From an uncultured bacterium (GTDB lineage: Bacteria; Armatimonadota; HRBIN16), in the NCBI GenBank assembly GCA_937132045.1, contig CAKZNX010000386.1:1-33930 (forward strand): a stretch of DNA of 33,930 bases, written 5' to 3'. Position numbers and translations under genes: made by a program. Below are positions 16,027 through 23,714 of this stretch, piece after piece. Position 1 is the stretch's first letter. Every line of letters begins with the position of its first letter. The notes under the pieces were generated by a model. It was not told the DNA's origin. It was given only the letters and a program-made list of their open reading frames with translations, and made no database searches.

Positions 16027-17408
16027 TGCGGATCACCTCCCAGCAGCTGCTGCGCCCGTGCGATCTGCGCCTGCACCGCTTCCGGCGCCGTACCTCCGCG
16101 CGTTCGTCGGCTTTGCAGAACGGTTTCCGGCTGAATTGCCACAACCGCCTCTTCGTCGAACAGGTCGCTGAACTGTCGCAGTTCGTCTACCTGCAGGCTT
16201 TCCAGCGTGCGCCCGCTTCGGAGGCAGTACTGAACCACTCGCCCCACCACCTCATGCGCCCGGCGGAAGGGCATCCCTTTGCGCACCAGGAAGTCGGCGA
16301 GGTCGGTAGCGTTCGAGAAGTCGCCCTGAACCGCCTGCCTCAATCGCCCGGTGCGCCATTGTGCCCGGCTGAGCATCAGGTGCATCAGCGCCACGCCATC
16401 GCGTGCGGTGTCCAGCGCGTCGAACAGGAAGCCCTTGTCCTCCTGCAGGTCGCGGTTGTAGGAGAGGGGCAGCGCCTTCAGCATCACCAGCGCCCCCGTC
16501 AGGTCGCCCACCACGCGCCCCACGCGCCCGCGAATCAGCTCGGCGACGTCCGGGTTCTTTTTCTGAGGCATGATACTGCTACCGGTGGTCACGCTGTCGT
16601 CCAGCTCCACAAAGCCGAACTCCGGCGTGCTCCACAGGATCAGCTCTTCGGCAAGGCGCGAGAGGTGTGTCATCAACAGGGCGACGCCGCTGAGAAACTC
16701 CACCACGAAGTCACGGTCGGACACGGCATCCAGGCTGTTCTCGCAAATGCCTTCGAATCCCAGCTCCTGCGCCACCATCTCCCTGTCCAGCGGGAACGAG
16801 GTGCCAGCCAGTGCAGCGGTGCCCAGCGGCATCTGGTTCACTCTCTTCCGGCAGTCGCTCAGCCGTTCCCGGTCGCGCTGAAGCATCCAGAAATATGCCA
16901 TCAGATGGTGGGCGAGGCTCACCGGCTGGGCGTGCTGAAGGTGAGTGAAGCCCGGCAGGATTGTGTGCAGGTGCTGCTGTGCAGAGTGTACCAGCCACTC
17001 CTGCAGGTCGCGGATTGCTGTGCGCAGGACGTCGATGCCTTCCCGAAGGTAGAGGCGCGTATCGGTTGCCACCTGGTCGTTGCGGCTGCGGGCGGTGTGC
17101 AGTTTGCCCGCTACAGCGCCGATACGCTCTGTCAGCAGGCGCTCTATCTCCGAATGGATATCCTCCGCTCTCGGGTTGAAGCTGACTCTGCCTGCCCTGA
17201 TCTCCTCGTGCAACGCCTGCAGTCCCGCGACGATGGTCTGAGACTCTTCCTGAGTCAATACACCCACCTTGCCCAGCATCCGCGCGTGGGCGATACTTCC
17301 GCGGATATCCACCTCCCAGAGACGGGCATCCACACCGATCGAGGCGGTGAAAGCCTCCACCGCCTCGTCAGTTCCCTTCTCGAAACGTCCACCCCACAGT
17401 TTGCTCAT
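16023..17408 (-). CDS. argH: Argininosuccinate lyase
   Basis: This enzyme cleaves argininosuccinate to arginine and fumarate, the last step of arginine synthesis. It has 461 residues, full length. It opens with MSKLWGGRFEKGTDEAVEAF and carries the superfamily signature GSSIMPQKKNPD (around residue 280), whose serine is the catalytic base. TARSRNDQVATDTRLY and PGFTHLQHAQPVSLAHH are also family hallmarks. Its ATG overlaps the argG stop by four bases (ATGA). Its own stop overlaps the CTG start of the transporter gene, so all three are tightly coupled. Confidence 0.97.
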   Translation of the reverse strand: MSKLWGGRFEKGTDEAVEAFTASIGVDARLWEVDIRGSIAHARMLGKVGVLTQEESQTIVAGLQALHEEIRAGRVSFNPRAEDIHSEIERLLTERIGAVAGKLHTARSRNDQVATDTRLYLREGIDVLRTAIRDLQEWLVHSAQQHLHTILPGFTHLQHAQPVSLAHHLMAYFWMLQRDRERLSDCRKRVNQMPLGTAALAGTSFPLDREMVAQELGFEGICENSLDAVSDRDFVVEFLSGVALLMTHLSRLAEELILWSTPEFGFVELDDSVTTGSSIMPQKKNPDVAELIRGRVGRVVGDLTGALVMLKALPLSYNRDLQEDKGFLFDALDTARDGVALMHLMLSRAQWRTGRLRQAVQGDFSNATDLADFLVRKGMPFRRAHEVVGRVVQYCLRSGRTLESLQVDELRQFSDLFDEEAVVAIQPETVLQSRRTRGGTAPEAVQAQIARAQQLLGGDPH

Positions 17409-18607
17409 CGCTGTGCTTCGTGCTTCTGGCGCAGTGCGTGATACATGCGCGCCTGCAGTCCGAAGATTTTCACCATGCCGGTGCTTTCGCGCTGGTCGAA
17501 GGTGGTGGTATCGAAGGAAGCCAGTTCCTCCGAGTAAAGCGCCCAGGGGCTGCTCCGCCCAATCACCTGCAGGCTACCCTTGTACAGCCGCAACCACACC
17601 GAGCCGGTAACGCGCTTCTGCGTGCTGGCGATGAATGCCTCGAGGTCTTCCTTGAACGGGTCGAACCACAACCCGTAGTATGCCAGCTGAGACCATTCGG
17701 CGTCCACCAGCGCCTTGAACCGCAGCTCCTCGCGTGTCAGCACCAGCGCTTCAAGGGCATGGTGTGCGGCGAGAATGGTAATGGCTGCGGGGCATTCGTA
17801 GTTCTCACGAACCTTCAAACCCAGCATACGGTCTTCCATGATGTCGATGCGTCCCACGCCGTTCTCGCCCGCCACGCGGTTCAGTTTCGCAATCAGTTCG
17901 GCAGGGGAGAGGCGCTCCCCATCGACGGCGACCGGCACACCCTCCTCGAAGTCCAGCTTCAGCTCGCGCGGTGCATCCGGCGCGTCCAGAGGGCTGCGCG
18001 TCCAGCGGAAAATCCCCTCTGGCGGGGCATAGTCCGGCTCTTCCAGCCTGCCTCCCTCGATGGACCGTCCCCACAGGTTTTCGTCGATGCTCCAGATTTT
18101 CTCCAGGCTCTGGGTGATGGGTATTCCGCGCGACTTCGCGTATTCGATCTCCCACGAGCGGGTCATGTTGCGCTCGCGGATGGGCGCGTGGATGGTGGCG
18201 TCGGGCATCAGCGCCCGAATGGTGAACTCGATGCGAAACTGGTCGTTGCCCTTGCCGGTGCAGCCATGCGCGAACGCCGTCGCGCCTGCCGACTTCGCCA
18301 CTTCCACCGCCTTCGCTGCGATGATGGGGCGGGCGATGGAGGTGCTCACCGGATAGCCTTCGTAACTGGCGTTCGCCTTCACCGCGGCGAAGCAGTAGGT
18401 GCGGGCGAACTCCTCTCTGGCGGGCACGGTGTAGTGTTCGGTGCCGAGGGTGCGTGCCTTCTCTGCTGCCTCACGGATGTCCTCTTCCGGTTGTCCTACA
18501 TCCACGGTGACGGTAATCACGTGGTCGTAACCGTATTCTTCACGCATCAGCGGGATGCATACGGAGGTATCCAGCCCGCCGGAATAGACCAGTACCACTT
18601 TCTTCAT
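17405..18607 (-). CDS. argG: Argininosuccinate synthase
   Basis: This enzyme joins citrulline and aspartate using ATP to make argininosuccinate. It has 400 residues, the standard bacterial type-1 length. The ATP-pyrophosphatase loop YSGGLDTS is at 8-15, and AFAHGCTGKGNDQFRIE and YEGYPVSTSIARPIIA are characteristic citrulline- and aspartate-binding stretches. GGGAGAG lies nine bases before ATG 18607. It is first in the argG-argH-transporter operon, driven by the minus-strand promoter at 18639-18667. No ArgR-type operator could be identified with confidence. Confidence 0.97.
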   Translation of the reverse strand: MKKVVLVYSGGLDTSVCIPLMREEYGYDHVITVTVDVGQPEEDIREAAEKARTLGTEHYTVPAREEFARTYCFAAVKANASYEGYPVSTSIARPIIAAKAVEVAKSAGATAFAHGCTGKGNDQFRIEFTIRALMPDATIHAPIRERNMTRSWEIEYAKSRGIPITQSLEKIWSIDENLWGRSIEGGRLEEPDYAPPEGIFRWTRSPLDAPDAPRELKLDFEEGVPVAVDGERLSPAELIAKLNRVAGENGVGRIDIMEDRMLGLKVRENYECPAAITILAAHHALEALVLTREELRFKALVDAEWSQLAYYGLWFDPFKEDLEAFIASTQKRVTGSVWLRLYKGSLQVIGRSSPWALYSEELASFDTTTFDQRESTGMVKIFGLQARMYHALRQKHEAQR

Positions 18608-18638
18608 GATGTTTACTCTCCCGTCGGATAACGCTTAG

Positions 18639-18667
18639 ATTATACGAGAACCCTGAGGAGAGTGCAA
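18639..18667 (-). promoter_or_regulatory. argG promoter
   Basis: On the minus strand, TTGCAC (18667-18662) and a perfect TATAAT (18644-18639) are 17 bases apart. The -35 hexamer is one half of a 7-bp inverted repeat (AGTGCAA at 18661-18667, TTGCACT at 18680-18686) whose other half is the -35 of the divergent promoter. Confidence 0.75.
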
Positions 18668-18679
18668 GTTACGTGGCAT

Positions 18680-18708
18680 TTGCACTTTTACCCCTTTCGC
18701 TTTATAAT
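18680..18708 (+). promoter_or_regulatory. Promoter of the diguanylate cyclase operon
   Basis: TTGCAC (18680-18685) and TATAAT (18703-18708) are 17 bases apart, a mirror image of the argG promoter. Only 12 bases separate the two -35 hexamers, so polymerases or a regulator bound at one would affect the other. Confidence 0.75.
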
Positions 18709-18741
18709 GTGCTAAAGAGCCTCGAGTGGAGCGGTTGACCC

Positions 18742-20388
18742 GTGCGCAGTCTCCAACGCAAAGGGAGGGTGATATGGGCGCTTGCGCTCGCCGGAATAGT
18801 GGTGTGCTGGTGGCTTCAGCCCCCACCTGCACCTGAGGCTTTCCCACTGCTGGTGCTTCTTCTGCTTGCTGTTCTCACAATGTCCGTACCGGTGGGCCGT
18901 ATGGGACCTCGCGCGGTGCGGTTCGGGGGCTCAGTGGTGTTCTTTGCCACACTGCTGTACGGCGCAGTGGAGGGCGCAGCAGCTGGGTTGCTGGCGGGTT
19001 CTCTGGCGCAGTACCAGCGTCGTGACCGGCGTGAAATCCTGGAATACGCGCCTGCTGTGGCAATCGCTGCACAGTGTAGCGGTTTGCTGTATCACTTTGG
19101 GGCGTTTCCCGTTCCCTCGTATCCGTTGAGCTGGCAGGGCTGGCTAAGGGTACTTGCCGCCGCGCTGACCTTCAGCGTCGTGCGCATCGTGATTCTCTGG
19201 TGGGTGGACGGTAAAAGGCGGACCTACCTGCGCCCAATTCTGCGCGCCGAGGCGATTGTGGATGCCGTCACTCTGCCGGCTATCCTGGCGGCGCTTTCCA
19301 TCTATCGGGAGTGGGGATGGCTGTCGGTACTTCTGCTTTGTGGGCTGGGCGCTGCCGGGCTGTTCTCGGCGCGGGCGTTCATCGAGGCGCATCTGGCGCA
19401 ACGGCAGATACGCGCCCTGCAAACCATGCATCAGCGCCTGATCGCGCACGCGCACCCTGACCGCCTCCTGCAGGAGCTGGGCAACGAGCTGCGACGCCTG
19501 CTACCTTTCGGGCGGCTGAGCCTGTGGAGCTATGCCCGGCAGGAATCGCACCTGCAAATTGTAGGCGCGTACCCACAGGGGGACCGCTCAGAGTTTCCTG
19601 CCTACATGGACGTGGAAGGTGTATTCAGCGCGGCGGTGGATTATGCGAAGCCCATGGTGATTGCAGACGTACTACGACAGCACCACCGCGAACTGGCGAA
19701 CTACTTCTCCGGACACCTGTTCATCATCCCTCTGGCAGTGCACGACTATCGTTGGGGGCTGCTGGTGCTGGAGCGTCCGGCGCATCAGGAGCCTTTCGTC
19801 CGAGCGGACTACGAGGTGGTGCGTGTGCTGGTGGAACACCTTGCTATCCTGCTGGAAAACATCCGCCTCTATCGGCAGACGATGGACCTGGCGGTTCGCG
19901 ACGGGCTGACCGGATTGCTGAATCACCGGCGACTGCACGAGCGACTGAAAGAGGAGGTCTCCCGCTGCCTGCGTTACCACCACTCGATGTCTCTGCTGAT
20001 GATCGACGTGGACTACTTCAAACGGTACAACGACACCTACGGTCACCAGCAGGGCGATGAGCTGTTGCGCATTCTCGCCGAGACGCTCGAGCGTAACGTG
20101 CGCCAGACCGACATCGTGGGCAGGTACGGAGGCGAAGAGTTCGCTATCATTCTGCCGGAGACGGACAAGCAATCCGCGGTGGTGCTGGCTCAGCGCCTGT
20201 GCGATACGGTGGCGCGTACGCCGTTCCCGGGGGTGCCAGGCGGTCCTGCCACTCGATGCACTATCAGCGTGGGCGTGGCGAGCTTCCCTGATGATGGTCT
20301 GACCATATCCGACCTGGTGGCTGCGGCGGACACCGCCCTGTATCGGGCAAAGCGGTACGGCAAGAACCGTGTGGTGGTGGCGCCGTGA
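18742..20388 (+). CDS. Membrane diguanylate cyclase (membrane sensor-GAF-GGDEF)
   Basis: This protein makes cyclic di-GMP from two GTP. It has 548 residues. An N-terminal block of about six membrane segments (about 10-210) is followed by a GAF-like sensor (about 230-375) and a GGDEF domain (about 386-545). The domain starts DGLTGLLNHRRL and has the active-site GGEEF at 463-467. An inhibitory I-site RQTD (454-457) lies exactly five residues before it, so product feedback is expected. No EAL domain is present. The start is GTG 18742 with GGAG 10 bases upstream, weaker than most sites here. Its stop overlaps the GTG of the next gene (GTGA). Confidence 0.92.
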   Translation: MRSLQRKGRVIWALALAGIVVCWWLQPPPAPEAFPLLVLLLLAVLTMSVPVGRMGPRAVRFGGSVVFFATLLYGAVEGAAAGLLAGSLAQYQRRDRREILEYAPAVAIAAQCSGLLYHFGAFPVPSYPLSWQGWLRVLAAALTFSVVRIVILWWVDGKRRTYLRPILRAEAIVDAVTLPAILAALSIYREWGWLSVLLLCGLGAAGLFSARAFIEAHLAQRQIRALQTMHQRLIAHAHPDRLLQELGNELRRLLPFGRLSLWSYARQESHLQIVGAYPQGDRSEFPAYMDVEGVFSAAVDYAKPMVIADVLRQHHRELANYFSGHLFIIPLAVHDYRWGLLVLERPAHQEPFVRADYEVVRVLVEHLAILLENIRLYRQTMDLAVRDGLTGLLNHRRLHERLKEEVSRCLRYHHSMSLLMIDVDYFKRYNDTYGHQQGDELLRILAETLERNVRQTDIVGRYGGEEFAIILPETDKQSAVVLAQRLCDTVARTPFPGVPGGPATRCTISVGVASFPDDGLTISDLVAAADTALYRAKRYGKNRVVVAP

Positions 20389-21191
20389 ACGCAGAGCTGG
20401 CGGTGGTATTGACGGCGGGCGGACGAGTTCCCAGGGCGCAGTTTGCCCACGCCGCATCGCTGGACGATGGTTCGGATTCGTACGACGGAGACGAGAGCGG
20501 AATGATCAAGGCACTGCTGAGGGTGGGTGGGCGGAGCCTTCTGGAGATTGCCCTGAGCGCGGTGCTTCCTGTTGCTCGTGGTGGTACGGTGGTGGTTGTG
20601 GGACATTCCGTGCTGAAAGAGCGGCTCAGCAAGTGGGCAGTGCAGCTGGTCCCCGAGCATCGGGAGGCGCACGAGAACCTCATTGCCGGGCTACAGGCTG
20701 TGGTAGACCACCCGCGTGCCCTTTACCTGACGACCGACCTGCCGTTCGTTACTGCCGAGGCAGTGCGTCAGTTCGTGGACGCCTGCCCTGTTGACAAAGG
20801 ACTATGTTATGCCATAGTGCGGCGCGACGTATTTGACCGACGGTTTCCCAATTCGCCAAGCACCTATGCCCGACTGCGCGATGGCGAGTTCGTGGCGGGA
20901 TGCGCGGCAGTGGTAAGCCCTGCACGATTGCTTCAGCGTGCGCAGTGGATCCGCCGGGTGGCGCAGCGGCGCAAGAGCCTGTGGAAGCTTGCCCTGCTGG
21001 CAGGGGGCAGAGTGCTGTGGAGATACGCCATCAGGCAGTTGACGGTGGCTGATGTCGAGCTCCGCGCCGAGCAGCTGCTGGGAATACGTTGCGGTGCTGT
21101 GGAAAGCCCCCCTGAGCTGGGTTACGATATCGATACCCCGCAAGAGTACCTTTATGCGTTGAGGGCGGTCGCTGATGTCGGACCTGCATAA
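20385..21191 (+). CDS. MobA-like NTP-transferase domain protein, paralogue B
   Basis: This protein of 268 residues is a paralogue of the one at 403-1179. The nucleotide-binding loop is modified: LTAGGR, then an acidic insert and ESGMIKALL, instead of the usual LAGGxSxRxG. The acidic strand is TTDLPFVTAEAV. The C-terminal half follows paralogue A closely in its pattern (RRFPNSPSTYARLRDGEF, RKSLWKLA, LGYDIDTPQEY). GTG 20385 overlaps the cyclase stop, and the 3' end overlaps cdsA by 17 bases, so translation is coupled. By context it could activate a sugar or polar head group for an envelope product, but this is a guess. A changed loop may mean altered or lost NTP binding. Confidence 0.75.
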   Translation: MNAELAVVLTAGGRVPRAQFAHAASLDDGSDSYDGDESGMIKALLRVGGRSLLEIALSAVLPVARGGTVVVVGHSVLKERLSKWAVQLVPEHREAHENLIAGLQAVVDHPRALYLTTDLPFVTAEAVRQFVDACPVDKGLCYAIVRRDVFDRRFPNSPSTYARLRDGEFVAGCAAVVSPARLLQRAQWIRRVAQRRKSLWKLALLAGGRVLWRYAIRQLTVADVELRAEQLLGIRCGAVESPPELGYDIDTPQEYLYALRAVADVGPA

Positions 21192-22059
21192 GCGTGTGCT
21201 GACTGCCCTCATCGGGATTCCGGTGTTCCTGCTCGCACTGGTGGGACCTCCTCACGCCGTCCTGCCTGAAGGAAGCACCTGGACGGCGCTGGTCATGTTG
21301 CTCTCTCTGCTGGGCGCGGTGGAGATGCTCTCGGCGGTGGAGCGGCAGCAGCCGGAGGTGCGCGTGAATCGGCTTCTGGCAATGCTGGCGGTGTACCTGC
21401 CGTTCGACGCATGGCTGAGTGTTCACGAGCAGGCAGTGTTTTTGATGACCGCTCGCTCCACGGTCGTCGTCGCGCTGCTGATGGCGTTTGGGTGGGAGGT
21501 GTGGCAGGCAGAGCGACGGGGCAGGCTGGCGGTGTGGCAGAATGTGGGCTATGGTGCGCTGATTGCGCTGTACCTGGGAATGCTGTTCAGCGCGTGGGTG
21601 CGCCTGCGCGTGGTGGATACCGGGTGTGCCCGCAGTGCACTGGGGCAGTCGGATGGTCTGAGTCTGGTACTGATGACCTGTGCTGCGGTGTGGGCGTGCG
21701 ATACGGCGGCATACTTTGTGGGCAGGCGGTATGGGCGGCGACCGATGTCTCGTCTGCTCAGCCCGCACAAGAGCTGGGAGGGTGGCGTTGCCGGAGTGCT
21801 TTTGGGAACAGGCGCGGCGTTGCTGGTGTCTGTGCCGTTGAGCCTGTCACCGCTGTCGGCGCTGGTGTTTGGCATCGCTGCGACCGCCGCCGGACAAGCA
21901 GGAGACCTGTTCGAGAGCGCCCTGAAGCGCGAGTTGCAGGTGAAAGACTTCGGCGGGCTGCTTCCGGGGCATGGTGGGGTAATGGACAGGTTCGACAGTC
22001 TGCTGTTCGCTTTACCGGTTGTTTACCTTCTGAGCCACTTTCTGCCGATTTGCCCGTAG
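21175..22059 (+). CDS. cdsA: Phosphatidate cytidylyltransferase
   Basis: This enzyme makes CDP-diacylglycerol from CTP and phosphatidate, the branch point of phospholipid synthesis, in the cytoplasmic membrane. It has 294 residues with about seven or eight hydrophobic segments. The C-terminal CdsA signature is intact (SALKRELQVKD followed by LLPGHGGVMDRFDS), with the metal-binding aspartates. CDTAAYFVGRRYGRRP and LSPHKSWEGG are also family marks. In many bacteria cdsA sits with uppS, dxr or rseP; here it lies inside a c-di-GMP gene run instead. ATG 21175 lies within the end of the preceding gene. Confidence 0.93.
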   Translation: MSDLHKRVLTALIGIPVFLLALVGPPHAVLPEGSTWTALVMLLSLLGAVEMLSAVERQQPEVRVNRLLAMLAVYLPFDAWLSVHEQAVFLMTARSTVVVALLMAFGWEVWQAERRGRLAVWQNVGYGALIALYLGMLFSAWVRLRVVDTGCARSALGQSDGLSLVLMTCAAVWACDTAAYFVGRRYGRRPMSRLLSPHKSWEGGVAGVLLGTGAALLVSVPLSLSPLSALVFGIAATAAGQAGDLFESALKRELQVKDFGGLLPGHGGVMDRFDSLLFALPVVYLLSHFLPICP

Positions 22060-22130
22060 CTCTAACAGAACGCGCTTCCCTCCTGTTGTGGAACGAACCC
22101 GTCGGACTCTTTTTGAGGAGAGGATTGCGC

Positions 22131-23039
22131 ATGTTTGTTGTACTGGCGGAGAGTATGATTGTCTACCAGCCTCCGGCATGGTGGCAGCGTGCGCTCGTAG
22201 CAGATGGACAATCGTGGGTGTGGATTGGCACGCTCGTCATCAGTCTTACCCTGATCGCCGTTCTTGCCCTGCGATATCTCTACTCCCAGTGGTGGCTGCA
22301 TCGCATTCGCCTGCTTCGCAGTCAGGGGCTTATCTCCTCTTCGGAACTGCACGTGGGGCAGTGTGCCCATCTGCAGTTGCTGGAAGGCAGTGAAGAGGAG
22401 CGGCTTCGCCAGTGGCGCACGATGGTACGGCGGGTGGAACCCAACGCAGTGCACGTCGACCTGCCTGTATCGCCGGATGGCAGATGTCGCTTCACCCGCG
22501 GCGTGAGGGTGGCACTGGCGGTGAACGCCATCGATTCGCTGTATGTCATGGACACGGAAGTAATGGATGCCGACAACAGTGGTTCCGGTATCCTGCGGTT
22601 GCGCCGGCAGCCCCTCCTGCATCGCCTGCAGCGACGTCAATTCGCGCGGGTGGAACTCTTCACTCCAGCCACGGTGGAGGTGGTGGGTGGAAAGGGTATC
22701 GGCAGATATGCGGGGATGGTTCTGGATATCGGCGGGGGCGGGATGTGCCTGCTGGCGCCGGTAGCTGTCGATCCGGGCAGCGTCGTTCGCGTCGATGCTC
22801 CCGAACTGTCGGATGTCCTGTGTGACCAGGTGCGACTAACGGTGGTTGGGGTGTCCGAGGCGGTAGCGGATGGGCGTCTGGAGTACCGCCTGCATTGCGC
22901 CTTCGCCGATCTGAACACGGAGCAGATGGAGCGCATCGCGCGCTTCGTGCACCACAAACAGCGCGCAGTGGCCGCAGGGCGAAGATGGCGCGTGCCGCAG
23001 GAGGGCGCACTCTCGGACCTGAGCTCTTCTGCCTCGTAA
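22131..23039 (+). CDS. Membrane-anchored PilZ-domain protein (YcgR-like layout)
   Basis: This is a predicted c-di-GMP receptor of 302 residues. It has one membrane segment (about 29-51), an N-terminal beta-rich domain of the PilZN/YcgR type (about 72-160), then a PilZ domain (about 165-275). The PilZ RxxxR motif is present as R169-R173. The second motif reads DIGGGG (199-204), with Gly at the position usually Ser, so binding may be weakened. ATG 22131 follows GAGGAGAGG. The same frame is open back to 21411 across cdsA, but that part has no similarity I can see and is rejected as coding. It lies 71 bases after cdsA. Confidence 0.82.
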   Translation: MFVVLAESMIVYQPPAWWQRALVADGQSWVWIGTLVISLTLIAVLALRYLYSQWWLHRIRLLRSQGLISSSELHVGQCAHLQLLEGSEEERLRQWRTMVRRVEPNAVHVDLPVSPDGRCRFTRGVRVALAVNAIDSLYVMDTEVMDADNSGSGILRLRRQPLLHRLQRRQFARVELFTPATVEVVGGKGIGRYAGMVLDIGGGGMCLLAPVAVDPGSVVRVDAPELSDVLCDQVRLTVVGVSEAVADGRLEYRLHCAFADLNTEQMERIARFVHHKQRAVAAGRRWRVPQEGALSDLSSSAS

Positions 23040-23084
23040 GCCGATAATGCTTTCGACAGCATTGCAGGCGGTGGAGAGATATCC

Positions 23085-23714
23085 GTGTTTCATGCTGGCG
23101 ACCCTGTACAAATCCAATTCAAGCTGGGCAACAGCGCCGTCGCATTGCGCGGGAAGCTGGCGCAGGCTGTGCGCTCGCTGATCGAGGTGCATCTGACGGA
23201 CGAGCCGGTGCATGACGGTTCGCTGAAGCCGGGTTCAGGCGTGGTGGTTGTTATCAGCAGCAGCACGGGTATCTACACCTCGGAGGCGACGGTTCAGCGC
23301 TACTATCCGCCGACAGGACAGCTCGTGGTCACCGTCAACGGATGTTTCCGTCATCAGCAGAGGCGCCAGCACGAGCGCTACCGTTGCGAGATGCAGGTAC
23401 ATCTGCGAGCCGCGGGAGAAACGGACTGGATAGCCGGTATCTGCCGCGACATCTCGGCGGGGGGAGCACGCATCTACGTGCCACAGGAACTTGTGCTGAA
23501 GTCCACCTCGCTGGAGGTCGTCTTCATCTCTCCCTCCAACCAGCAGGCTGTGCGCGCGATGGCAGAGGTGGTGCGCACCAGCAAACTGCTCGACGATGTC
23601 GGGTGGGAGCTGGGAGTGCGCTTCACCGAGATGAATCGCATGGAGAAGATCCATTTCGCCCGCCTGCTCCAGCACTGGGCATCTGTGGGCGAACGCGAGC
23701 CGATCCAGCCCTGA
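23085..23714 (+). CDS. PilZ-domain protein, soluble
   Basis: This is a second predicted c-di-GMP receptor of 209 residues, with no membrane segment. An N-terminal beta domain (about 1-88) precedes the PilZ domain (about 92-200). Both binding motifs are canonical: R94-R98 in RRQHER and DISAGG at 122-127. The start is GTG 23085 with GGAGAG upstream; the gap to the previous PilZ gene is 45 bases. Its stop codon and the stop of the convergent lipoprotein gene form one palindrome, TGATCA. As last gene of the diguanylate cyclase run it is a likely direct output of that enzyme. Confidence 0.85.
   Translation: MFHAGDPVQIQFKLGNSAVALRGKLAQAVRSLIEVHLTDEPVHDGSLKPGSGVVVVISSSTGIYTSEATVQRYYPPTGQLVVTVNGCFRHQQRRQHERYRCEMQVHLRAAGETDWIAGICRDISAGGARIYVPQELVLKSTSLEVVFISPSNQQAVRAMAEVVRTSKLLDDVGWELGVRFTEMNRMEKIHFARLLQHWASVGEREPIQP

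Noticed and set aside
16011-18631. Two long plus-strand frames (476 and 403 codons) opposite argH and argG
   Set aside because: argG and argH are unambiguous on the minus strand; the opposite frames have no recognisable motifs.
21411-22130. Upstream in-frame extension of the membrane PilZ gene across cdsA
   Set aside because: CdsA has its full signature in the other frame here; the PilZ gene has a good ribosome site and start at 22131.
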